This document shows positions 1 through 6,186 of a DNA stretch of 6,202 bases, in pieces. The translations under genes and the position numbers were made by a program. The notes beneath the pieces were generated by a model that did no database searches, had not been told where the DNA came from, and was given only the letters and a program-made list of their open reading frames with translations. This DNA is from Thermoplasmata archaeon (GTDB lineage: Archaea; Thermoplasmatota; Penumbrarchaeia; Penumbrarchaeales; Penumbrarchaeaceae): positions 1 to 6,202 of the forward strand of contig JAGLEG010000130.1 in assembly GCA_023145185.1 (NCBI GenBank), written 5' to 3'. Numbering within the stretch: position 1 is the stretch's first letter; every line of letters starts with the position of its first letter.

Positions 1-1
1 T

Positions 2-463
2 ACGGTGGGGGAGATGCTGACCTTCAGGGTCATCGCAACGGATGAGGAGGGCGGTAACCTGACCTACTCCTCGGACGTCCCGTTCATCACGTTTGGATCG
101 GACGGCGGAGGCGCGATCAACGCCACCCGAGGGACGGAGGGGACGATCCTGGTAACCATAGAGGTCAGGGACGGGACCAACTCCCGATATGTGTTGTTCA
201 ACCTCACCGTTTTACCTGAAGGTGAAGGGGGAGATGGGAAGGGGTCCTTTGATCTTCAGCCGATAATGGCCGCAGGGGGGATCGCACTGGCCCTGTTCGC
301 CCTCCTGTTCGTCGGCTTCAAGGCCATGAGGAGGAATGAGGAGGACAATGGGGTGGAAGAGGAGCGCAGGAGTGCCGACGACCTCTATGGAAAGGAGAGG
401 GCGGAGGTGGAAGATACCATGCCTCCGGTGGGGGAGGAACCACTGGAGGAAATACGGGAATGA
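2..463 (+). CDS. C-terminal part of a membrane-anchored surface protein with an Ig/cadherin-like domain (5' truncated by window edge)
   Basis: The reading frame is open to the window edge, so the start lies upstream; the GTG at 5 is probably internal. The visible 153 codons encode about 70 residues of beta-strand-rich sequence with the pattern of cadherin/Ig-like repeats in archaeal surface proteins (LTFRVIATDEEGGNLTY, then TILVTIEVRDG). This is followed by a Gly/Glu-rich linker, one hydrophobic helix (about 24 residues from LQPIMAAGG to LLFVGFKAM) and a basic stop-transfer MRR. The last 45 residues are highly charged and should be cytoplasmic. Three N-x-T sequons (NLT, NAT, NLT) lie in the outer part, consistent with possible archaeal N-glycosylation. 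The topology implies an extracellular protein held by a C-terminal anchor; ligand or enzymatic role is unknown because the N-terminal part is missing. The TGA at 461-463 overlaps the ATG of the next gene as ATGA. Confidence 0.85.
   Translation, partial: TVGEMLTFRVIATDEEGGNLTYSSDVPFITFGSDGGGAINATRGTEGTILVTIEVRDGTNSRYVLFNLTVLPEGEGGDGKGSFDLQPIMAAGGIALALFALLFVGFKAMRRNEEDNGVEEERRSADDLYGKERAEVEDTMPPVGEEPLEEIRE
445..450 (+). promoter_or_regulatory. Shine-Dalgarno site for the FrhB-family gene
   Basis: GGAGGA ends 9 nt before the ATG at 460 and lies inside the 3' end of the upstream gene. It supports ATG 460 rather than the in-frame ATG at 478 as the start. Together with the 4-nt ATGA overlap it points to translational coupling of the two genes. 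Confidence 0.6.
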
Positions 464-1593
464 GCCCAAGCGAGCCGATGGCCGGAAGCAGCTTCGCGAC
501 ACTGCAGGAACTGGTGGTGGATAAGGGTCTGTGCATGCTGTGCCACGGATGCGTGGCCTCCTGCCCCGTCGATGCCATCGAGATCGTTGGAGAGAGGGTC
601 AGCCTCACAGGGGAGTGCATCGAGTGCGGGGCGTGTTACCGTGTATGCCCTGGTAAAGGTTATGATTTTGATAAGGTTCGGGAGGGCCTGTTCGGCCGTC
701 GGGAGAAGGGGATAAAGGAGCGGTTCCACGGGGTACATCTCTCCGGGAAGAACCTCAGGTCATCGGATGATGAGGTGTTCCGTGCAGGATATGTGGGGGG
801 CCGGGTATCGGCGGTGTTGATCCACGCCCTTGAGGAGGGCCTTATAGATGCTGCCCTGACCACGGACTGGGGGGAGGGTCCTACCCTCTCGGTGGGATCT
901 GGCAGGATCTGCAGGGATAGGGCCTCGGTCCTTGGGTCCAGCTCCTCCAAATACCTTTTCTCGCCTGTTCTCACCCTCCTCAAGGAGGTCCAAAGGGACC
1001 CGGATATCGAGCGCGTTGCCGTCGTCGGACTTCCCTGCCACATCCAGGCCCTGAGGAACATGCGATCCGACAAAGCTGCTTCCAGGTATACGGAAAAGGT
1101 GGTCTATGCGCTGTCGTTGAACTGCGGCGCACCCAACCTTACGGATGAGAACTGGAGGTCCCTGATCGGGCGGATCATGGAGGTCTCCCGGGAGGATATC
1201 TCGAGCGTTGATATCAGGAAGATAAAGGGTAGGACCCTGAGGTTTCGCGTCCGGATGAAGGATGGTACCGAGAGTGTGAGGGATCGCCCACTATCGGATT
1301 ATATGGGAATGATCAAGAGGTATCCCAGATGGCCCAGATGCGACCTCTGCATTGATTATTCCGGGGAGCTCTCCGACATCTCCTTCGGCAATCCGTTGGC
1401 CAGGACCGAAAAGGGCAGGGATCTGCTCGATGGGGCCGTGAAAGCAGGGAAGTTGATCCCCGGCTCGAGGGACCAGGCGACCTCCCAGTTCGCGATAGAT
1501 GTATACGGATATCTGCTGAAGAAGGTGGGGGCGAAAAGGAGGGTGGAGAGAAGGCGCAGGAAGGGTGAACCCCACCCCGAGTACCGATGTTGA
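460..1593 (+). CDS. F420 hydrogenase/dehydrogenase beta-subunit family protein (FrhB/FdhB/FpoF-like) with two [4Fe-4S] clusters
   Basis: This 377-residue protein belongs to the flavin- and iron-sulfur-containing family that passes electrons between coenzyme F420 and a partner enzyme (FrhB, FdhB, FpoF/FqoF). Two ferredoxin-type motifs open it: C25-x2-C28-x2-C31-x3-C35-P and C53-x2-C56-x2-C59-x3-C63-P. The family core follows: SSSKYLFSPV near 161-170, RVAVVGLPCHIQALR at 185-199, a conserved-position Cys222, and CDLCIDYSGELSDISFG at 294-310. Two N-terminal clusters and this length resemble FpoF, the F420H2-oxidising input module of the Fpo/Fqo complex, more than the shorter FrhB. No Fpo, Frh or Fdh partner gene is in the window, so the electron acceptor is unknown. 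The last 20 residues are very basic (KRRVERRRRKG), perhaps a docking tail. There is no signal peptide or membrane helix, so it should be cytosolic. The start at 460 is supported by a GGAGGA site and the stop/start overlap with the surface-protein gene. Confidence 0.9.
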   Translation: MSPSEPMAGSSFATLQELVVDKGLCMLCHGCVASCPVDAIEIVGERVSLTGECIECGACYRVCPGKGYDFDKVREGLFGRREKGIKERFHGVHLSGKNLRSSDDEVFRAGYVGGRVSAVLIHALEEGLIDAALTTDWGEGPTLSVGSGRICRDRASVLGSSSSKYLFSPVLTLLKEVQRDPDIERVAVVGLPCHIQALRNMRSDKAASRYTEKVVYALSLNCGAPNLTDENWRSLIGRIMEVSREDISSVDIRKIKGRTLRFRVRMKDGTESVRDRPLSDYMGMIKRYPRWPRCDLCIDYSGELSDISFGNPLARTEKGRDLLDGAVKAGKLIPGSRDQATSQFAIDVYGYLLKKVGAKRRVERRRRKGEPHPEYRC

Positions 1594-1603
1594 TGCTGAA
1601 TAC

Positions 1604-1611
1604 TAAATATA
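1604..1611 (+). promoter_or_regulatory. TATA-box-like element for the MBL-fold gene, at leaderless spacing
   Basis: TAAATATA lies in the only A/T-rich patch of the 42-nt gap after the FrhB-family gene. Its centre is about 28 nt before the ATG at 1636, so archaeal initiation would fall at or next to the start codon. The bases just before the ATG (ctccctggccgt) contain no Shine-Dalgarno site, as expected for a leaderless mRNA. A second A/T run at 1616-1623 is too close to the ATG to serve the same start. Confidence 0.5.
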
Positions 1612-1635
1612 CATCAAATATATCTCCCTGGCCGT

Positions 1636-2424
1636 ATGGACCTCAAGCAGTTCCCTCCAAAGGCCCGGATGAGGCGCTGGACAGGGGGCGGCCTCTCCGC
1701 CTCCATGCGATATTCGGCGGCGGGCGTCTCCACGTGTATATTCATCGATAACGGAAAGCACTCCATACTGGTCGACGTGGGTGACGGAGGCCTCAGGGAC
1801 CTGCTGGAGATCAACCGTGGCGGGGAGGCGGGACCGGAGCTCGACCCCATAGAGAACCTGAAGGCAATATTGATAACACACCCCCACTTCGACCACTACG
1901 GAGGTCTGTTATCCTTCCTCCATTTCCTGAGGCTGATGGAGAGGACCAGCCCCCTCGAGGTCATCTTCCCGCAGGGTTCCCAGGATAGGATAATGCCGTT
2001 GATCGACCTGTTCGAGGAGGATAGGAAGGGGAGCATTGGGTACGTTTTAACACCCAGGGCCATCACCTCCGGCGAGGATATTACGATAGGGGATCTCCAG
2101 GTGATGACCCTGGGCGTGGACCACCACGACAGCGATATAAGGGGTAACGTTGGGGATCGTGTGCCTGCCCTCTGTTACAAGATCATCCTCGGACCCACCT
2201 CCATTGTCATCACAGGGGACACGGGCCCCACTCTCGAACTCTCTGGATTTGTGCGCGATTCGGACCTGGCGCTGATCGAGGCTACATATCCAAGCGATAT
2301 GATGTCGCCCACCGGCGTCCACCTGAACGTCCAGCAGGCGAGGGAGATTGGAGGGTTGGCGGGGGAGCATTGGTTGATCCACCGGACGGGGGGTTCGGAT
2401 GCGGAGATCGAGGGGAACGGCTAG
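1636..2424 (+). CDS. Metallo-beta-lactamase-fold metallohydrolase, RNase Z/phosphodiesterase-like
   Basis: The 262-residue protein has the full set of MBL metal ligands: T-H82-x-H84-x-D86-H87, a His pair at 163-164 after strand VMTLGV, D195 in GDTG, and H249 in LIHRT. The stretch LIEAT (213-217), then H229 in a GVHLNVQQAREIGG segment, then the final His, parallels the HEAT box, GH motif and last zinc histidine of RNase Z. The class II phosphodiesterases have a similar HLT segment. A dinuclear zinc phosphodiesterase or esterase acting on a small molecule or RNA is therefore likely; the substrate cannot be named. The protrusion (flexible arm) used by true tRNase Z to clamp tRNA is not evident, arguing against simple tRNA 3'-end maturation. 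There is no signal peptide, so it should be cytosolic. An in-frame stop at 1597 limits upstream extension. The stop TAG overlaps the stop of the convergent histidine kinase gene. Confidence 0.88.
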   Translation: MDLKQFPPKARMRRWTGGGLSASMRYSAAGVSTCIFIDNGKHSILVDVGDGGLRDLLEINRGGEAGPELDPIENLKAILITHPHFDHYGGLLSFLHFLRLMERTSPLEVIFPQGSQDRIMPLIDLFEEDRKGSIGYVLTPRAITSGEDITIGDLQVMTLGVDHHDSDIRGNVGDRVPALCYKIILGPTSIVITGDTGPTLELSGFVRDSDLALIEATYPSDMMSPTGVHLNVQQAREIGGLAGEHWLIHRTGGSDAEIEGNG

Positions 2425-4175
2425 CTGTCCGGGTCCCACGGCAGGTACACCTTGAAGACAGATCCCCTGGGCCTGTTCGGCTCAACCCATATCCTGCCGT
2501 TGTGGAGCTCTATGATCCCCCGTGAGATGTCCAGCCCAAGCCCCGTTCCGATCACGGCGTTCTGGCCGTTGCCCCTTGTGAAACGGTTGAATATGGATTC
2601 ACGATCCTCCTTCGGAACCCCGTTCCCCTGGTCCTCTATGGAGATCGTGACCCCGGCGAGGTCCGTGTCCAGATGGATATGGACCTTCGATCCCCCGGGG
2701 CTGTATTTCATTGCATTGTCGATCAGGTTCTGAAACACCTGTTCGAGAAGGGGGAGACCCAGGATCCTCGATCTGCCCTTTTTCAGGTCGAACCTGATAT
2801 CGTGGCCGGAGGTCCTGGGATATAGCGTATCTATCGAGCCGTTGATCATCTCCGCCAGGTCGATCTCAACGAACTCCCTGGCCACCTTTCCCTCCCTGAT
2901 CTGGGCGAACAGCTTGGTGAGAGAGATGGTGTCCGACATCCTCCTGGTCATTCTGACGATCTTCTCCAGGTATTCCTTTTTCCCATCCTCTACCTGCATG
3001 TGGAGGATCTCGGAGTATCCCATGATCGTCGTGAGCGGGTTCTTGAGGTCGTGCGAGAGAACCGAAAGCATCAGGCGATAGGAGTTGTTCATCCTCTCGA
3101 GGTCCGTGATGGTCCTGTTGAGGTCCTCCACCTCGACCCCGGTCATCCTGACGCCGAGGAGCTCTCCCTTCTCTATGAGCGGTGAGAATATGCACAGTAT
3201 CGGTTTCCCGGCACCCCTCCTGTCCTGGAGTTCGAGGTTGACCATGGTCTCCTCTCCGGTGTCATGGGTATGGGTCCAGGCGTCGTTTGCCCGGTCAAGA
3301 TAGTCGCCGGGAGGTACGAAGAACGGCCCTGAGAGGATCTCCGGATCGAGATCGATCGTGGAGATGTACTCCTCCACCTTGCTGTTGAAATCCACCTCCC
3401 AGCCCGTACCCGTGTCCCTCCAGGTGACGATCAGGTCCCTGCTGGAATCCGAAAGCGACCTCTGCCTTATGATATCATAATTGGTGCTTTCCACATCAAG
3501 CATCCTTCCCAGCACGTTGCCGGCAGTGTTTCCTATGTCCCTGATCAGGTCCTGGTCCGTATCCCTGAAACCGTCAGATCTGGCGGAATAGAGCGAAATG
3601 GTGCCCACTTGATCATCACCGTTGGCCAGGGGGATCACGAGCGTCGAGCCGATCTCGAATGAGAGTATCCTTCCATCCTCCGTCCTGCCCCGGTGCAAGT
3701 GGCCCAACCTGTTCCCGGAGTTGTACATTATCGAATCGTCCAGTGTCTCCAGGTCCAGGTCATCCATGCTGTTGAAAAGCCCCATCCCCGCTGCGAATCC
3801 CTGTTTCTCGGAGAGCTCCTCGCCGTGGGTGCCGTACGAGTCCCTTTCCATGGCGGTCCCCGGTGATCTCCACCTGAGGGACCCCATGTCAAAGCGGATC
3901 AGTGAGGGCAGGTAACTGGAGAGGGCCATGCAGATATCCCTGCTGTCCCTTGAGGTGGCCAGGGCCTTGATCATATCGTATCTTCCCTGCCAGAAGGCTC
4001 CCGCAGGGCCCCTGTCCGGGGCCGTCCCCATATTTTTCCAGGAAATATTGGAATGGCCATCGCTGGATAACCCCTTTTTTACGGGGGTGGCGGTGCTCTC
4101 CACCGCGGCTTCGGTCTCGAATATGTTTCGAGCGTTCAAGCTATCAGGGATAGACTTGCGACCAGGCCGATCCAT
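2421..4175 (-). CDS. Soluble sensor histidine kinase (GAF-PAS-HisKA-HATPase)
   Basis: Read from the ATG at 4175 the product is 584 residues. The first ~60 look disordered. Next come a GAF-like domain (about 61-225, from YDMIKALA to the helix ending NVLGRML) and a divergent PAS-like domain (about 245-352, ending GVRMTGVEVEDL). A dimerisation/phosphoacceptor helix follows with H375 in SHDLKNPL. The ATP-binding domain shows the N box (QNLIDNAMKYSP, N483 and N487), G1 (DQGNG, from D515), F box (IFNRF) and G2 (GTGLGLDI). All catalytic boxes are intact, and no membrane helix is seen, so it should sense a cytoplasmic signal. It would autophosphorylate H375 and pass phosphate to a response regulator not in this window. 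A GTG at 4223 would add 16 residues, but these would be encoded by the perfect palindrome and look unlike a domain, so ATG 4175 is preferred. Neither start has a good Shine-Dalgarno site. Confidence 0.9.
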   Translation of the reverse strand: MDRPGRKSIPDSLNARNIFETEAAVESTATPVKKGLSSDGHSNISWKNMGTAPDRGPAGAFWQGRYDMIKALATSRDSRDICMALSSYLPSLIRFDMGSLRWRSPGTAMERDSYGTHGEELSEKQGFAAGMGLFNSMDDLDLETLDDSIMYNSGNRLGHLHRGRTEDGRILSFEIGSTLVIPLANGDDQVGTISLYSARSDGFRDTDQDLIRDIGNTAGNVLGRMLDVESTNYDIIRQRSLSDSSRDLIVTWRDTGTGWEVDFNSKVEEYISTIDLDPEILSGPFFVPPGDYLDRANDAWTHTHDTGEETMVNLELQDRRGAGKPILCIFSPLIEKGELLGVRMTGVEVEDLNRTITDLERMNNSYRLMLSVLSHDLKNPLTTIMGYSEILHMQVEDGKKEYLEKIVRMTRRMSDTISLTKLFAQIREGKVAREFVEIDLAEMINGSIDTLYPRTSGHDIRFDLKKGRSRILGLPLLEQVFQNLIDNAMKYSPGGSKVHIHLDTDLAGVTISIEDQGNGVPKEDRESIFNRFTRGNGQNAVIGTGLGLDISRGIIELHNGRIWVEPNRPRGSVFKVYLPWDPDS

Positions 4176-4188
4176 TGAAAGAAACCCC

Positions 4189-4211
4189 AAAAAAGGTCCG
4201 AATTTCGGACC
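4189..4211 (-). promoter_or_regulatory. Hairpin plus T6 in the histidine kinase leader (attenuator-like or operator palindrome)
   Basis: The plus strand carries the perfect 17-nt palindrome GGTCCGAATTTCGGACC at 4195-4211. In minus-strand RNA this folds as a 6-bp stem GGUCCG/CGGACC with loop AAAUU. Six consecutive T of the minus strand follow directly (plus-strand A6 at 4189-4194). It sits 14-36 nt upstream of the preferred ATG at 4175. The shape is that of an intrinsic terminator placed before a gene, suggesting premature termination. As DNA it could equally be the binding site of a dimeric regulator. The structure is seen; its function is inferred. Confidence 0.45.
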
Positions 4212-4237
4212 CTCCAACCCCACGATGATCGTGATGT

Positions 4238-4245
4238 TATTTATT
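4238..4245 (-). promoter_or_regulatory. Candidate TATA box for the histidine kinase gene
   Basis: The minus strand reads AATAAATA here, within CCAATAAATAAC. At the usual archaeal distance, transcription would begin near 4215, just before the 17-nt palindrome and about 40 nt upstream of the ATG at 4175. That start would lie downstream of the alternative GTG at 4223, which also favours the ATG. The A/T-rich palindromic box at 4281-4288 is a competing candidate. Confidence 0.35.
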
Positions 4246-4270
4246 GGTTTAGGACAATTTCCAATGCAGG

Positions 4271-4288
4271 TCCGAAAAGGTATTTAAA
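4271..4288 (+). promoter_or_regulatory. Distal TATA/BRE-like element in the divergent intergenic region
   Basis: TCCGAAAAGG followed by TATTTAAA matches an archaeal BRE (purine/A-rich) plus TATA box on the plus strand. It resembles the CCGAAAA-plus-TATA arrangement at 4430-4444 before the carboxypeptidase. Expected initiation is near 4309, giving a leader of about 160 nt before the ATG at 4468. On the minus strand the same bases read TTTAAATA, so it could instead serve the histidine kinase, though its minus-strand BRE is poor. Confidence 0.35.
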
Positions 4289-4339
4289 GGATCTTTTACC
4301 GCTCCATTATTTCCAGTGGACGGGCCGGTCCAAGGGTCC

Positions 4340-4386
4340 GATCCCACGGGGTCCTGGCCCTGGAATGGGCTGACACAGGAAGTGTC
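4340..4386 (+). other. Three consecutive short hairpins between the distal promoter and the carboxypeptidase
   Basis: Three adjacent stems can be drawn: 4340-4353 (GATCC/GGGTC with one G-U pair, 4-nt loop), 4356-4371 (GGCCC/GGGCT with one G-U pair, 6-nt loop) and 4372-4386 (GACAC/GTGTC, loop AGGAA). If transcription starts near 4309 they would lie in a long 5' leader or a small RNA. Each stem is only 5 bp and the region is GC-rich, so chance folding is quite possible. I recognise no known riboswitch or RNA family. Confidence 0.2.
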
Positions 4387-4430
4387 CAAGGATTAAAATG
4401 GAGTTGGTCTGGTCCATTTGAACATATCTC

Positions 4431-4445
4431 CGAAAACGATATATC
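4431..4445 (+). promoter_or_regulatory. Proximal BRE/TATA promoter of the carboxypeptidase, at leaderless spacing
   Basis: CGAAAAC followed by GATATATC forms a BRE-plus-TATA pair. The TATA centre is about 26 nt before the ATG at 4468, so transcription would start at or next to the start codon. No Shine-Dalgarno sequence precedes the ATG (cttgtccacgcg), consistent with a leaderless mRNA. Confidence 0.5.
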
Positions 4446-4467
4446 CGGACTACCCCTTGTCCACGCG

Positions 4468-6186
4468 ATGCATAGGGGGAACACCGCCTCTTCAATACCG
4501 AGGCTATTGATCATTCTGGGGCTTTTATCGTCCTTTTCACTTATGGCCATTGTACCGGCCCAGGGGGAGGTTGACCTCTTGATGGAGGTGGATCCTCCGT
4601 CAGAGGTGGATGACGGCCCCCTGATATCCAACTTCACCTCGTATTTCGACTACAACACCATGCAGGTGTACCTGAAGGAGTTGGAAGATAGATACCCGTC
4701 CATAATGAAGCTCTTCTCCATCGGTGAGACCTACGAGGGCAGGGAGATCCTCTGCGTCAAGCTGAGCGATAACGTGAACACGGTGGACGACGGGATCCCC
4801 GGGTCCGAACCCGATGCACTTCTCGTAGGGGCACACCATGGGAACGAGTGGATGTCATACGAGGTCCCCCTCTACGTCCTCTCGTACCTGCTTCACTACT
4901 ATGGACAGGAGGGGCCCAACGGCTCGGCAGCCTCCTTCCTCATAGATAACAGGGAGATCTACGTCGTGCCGATGCTCAATGCGGATGGCGTCCAGTACGC
5001 ACACGATGAGAGCCGCACTTGGAGGAAGAACCGGGAGCCCAATTACATCGGGGAGTTCGGGCCCACCGCCCGTCCGAATCCCGGCCTCTATCCTGTATCA
5101 TACGGGACGGATATCAACAGGAACTACGGGTGGATGTGGCATCTAGATGGCGGGTCCAATGAGCTTATAACGGGCGCAGCGACCTATCGCGGCCCTCCGG
5201 ACAACTTTGATGATGATGGGGACGCCCTGATCCAGGTGGACCTGATCACCGGACGCCTTCCAATTGGAGTTGATGAGGGTATAGATGAGGACCCCTGGGA
5301 TGGGATCGATAACGACAACGATGGCCAGGTGGACGAGGATCCAGCCGGCGGTTTCACCACACACGAGGCCCGGGCGATGAGGGACCTTGGAGAGAAGAAC
5401 AGGTTCCCCGTCATGATCACGTATCATACATATTCAGAGCTGGTCCTCTGGCCGTGGGGATACACTGATGAGCTGCCGCCTGATTCTTCCCATCTCGCCT
5501 CCCTTGGGGTCCGAATGGCGAACATGAACGGCTACCGCCCCATGCAGGGTGAGAGCCTCTATCCCGCAACCGGTGAGATGACTGATTGGTTCTACTCTCA
5601 GTACGGCACCTACTCCTACACTTTTGAGATCGGCAGAACACATAACATGCCTGGCGAGGAGATACTGGAACAGGTCCAGAGGAACCTGGAGCCTTCGTTG
5701 TATCTGCTGGATTCGGCGGCGAACAGGTACAGGTCCCACATCACGTTCGACGAGAACTCCACTCTGGCCACCAGCTCCCCCGATGGGATAGATGTCGAGG
5801 TATCGTTCGAGGATGATGGTTACCCCTATCCCTTTTCCGAGGACCGGAGCAGGGTCATCTACCGGGTCAACGGAGGCGATTGGACCTGGGTGCCACTGAA
5901 CATGGTTGAGGATGGTAACTGGACCGGCAGTATACCCGCACAGGAAGATGGGTCCGAGGTGGAGTACTATTTCGAGTTCATCGATTCCCAGGGGGGCTCC
6001 GTCGTCGAGCCCATGTACGCGCCTTACGATTACAATACTATCTCCGTGCCCATGAGGAACCTGTGGGCCGTGTACATGGTGCCAAGCACGCTTTTTGTCA
6101 TGATATTCACCCTCGGGACCATCTGGGGGGGATTCACCTTCGGCATCTACAGGTCGTTGACATCACCCAGACGTGGGGGTTCCTGA
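4468..6186 (+). CDS. Secreted, membrane-anchored M14 zinc carboxypeptidase with an acidic calcium-binding-like insert
   Basis: The 572-residue precursor starts with a signal peptide (basic MHRGNTASSIPR, hydrophobic LLIILGLLSS to about 29, PAQG cleavage region). The metallocarboxypeptidase domain (about 57-415) has every key residue of the carboxypeptidase A/T family: zinc ligands H124 and E127 (HGNE) and H320 (TYHTYSELVLWPWGY), substrate-binding R186 and N217-R218, Y365 (equivalent of Tyr248), and catalytic E387 in YTFEIG. It should hydrolyse C-terminal amino acids from peptides outside the cell. After YRGPP (240-244), where the family usually goes straight to an S/T-E-x-E-x-x-A segment, about 50 residues are inserted. 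The insert has 18 acidic residues in 245-291 and the DxDxDG motif DNDNDGQVDED, like thrombospondin type 3 or EF-hand-type calcium loops. A beta-sandwich (about 436-527) follows, then a membrane helix (about 531-560) and a short basic tail. The ATG is the first usable start and directly precedes the signal peptide. Confidence 0.93.
   Translation: MHRGNTASSIPRLLIILGLLSSFSLMAIVPAQGEVDLLMEVDPPSEVDDGPLISNFTSYFDYNTMQVYLKELEDRYPSIMKLFSIGETYEGREILCVKLSDNVNTVDDGIPGSEPDALLVGAHHGNEWMSYEVPLYVLSYLLHYYGQEGPNGSAASFLIDNREIYVVPMLNADGVQYAHDESRTWRKNREPNYIGEFGPTARPNPGLYPVSYGTDINRNYGWMWHLDGGSNELITGAATYRGPPDNFDDDGDALIQVDLITGRLPIGVDEGIDEDPWDGIDNDNDGQVDEDPAGGFTTHEARAMRDLGEKNRFPVMITYHTYSELVLWPWGYTDELPPDSSHLASLGVRMANMNGYRPMQGESLYPATGEMTDWFYSQYGTYSYTFEIGRTHNMPGEEILEQVQRNLEPSLYLLDSAANRYRSHITFDENSTLATSSPDGIDVEVSFEDDGYPYPFSEDRSRVIYRVNGGDWTWVPLNMVEDGNWTGSIPAQEDGSEVEYYFEFIDSQGGSVVEPMYAPYDYNTISVPMRNLWAVYMVPSTLFVMIFTLGTIWGGFTFGIYRSLTSPRRGGS

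Noticed and set aside
385..1073. Long minus-strand open frames opposite the FrhB-family gene.
   Set aside because: Their translations are Arg/Pro/Ser-rich with no recognisable domain and mirror codon bias of the well-supported plus-strand gene.
4176..4223. GTG at 4223 as the histidine kinase start (16 extra residues).
   Set aside because: The extension is encoded by the palindrome/T-tract element, looks unlike a domain, has no Shine-Dalgarno site, and would begin upstream of the start expected from the AATAAATA box. It remains possible.
4269..4341. Repeated half-site GGTCCGA (4195, 4269, 4335) as a family of operator sites.
   Set aside because: The same 7-8-mer also occurs inside the carboxypeptidase coding sequence (4802-4809 and 5508-5515), so its frequency is explained by composition. 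Only the full 17-nt palindrome is retained.
4334..4345. GGGTCCGATCCC resembling a tRNA T-arm.
   Set aside because: The loop lacks the TTCRA core, and no acceptor, D or anticodon arms can be placed at proper distances.
4288..4467. Reading frame of the carboxypeptidase stays open for 60 codons upstream of its ATG.
   Set aside because: The stretch has no ATG, GTG or TTG codon in frame, has low-complexity translation, and overlaps the promoter. The signal peptide begins exactly at ATG 4468. The absence of stops is expected in GC-rich sequence.
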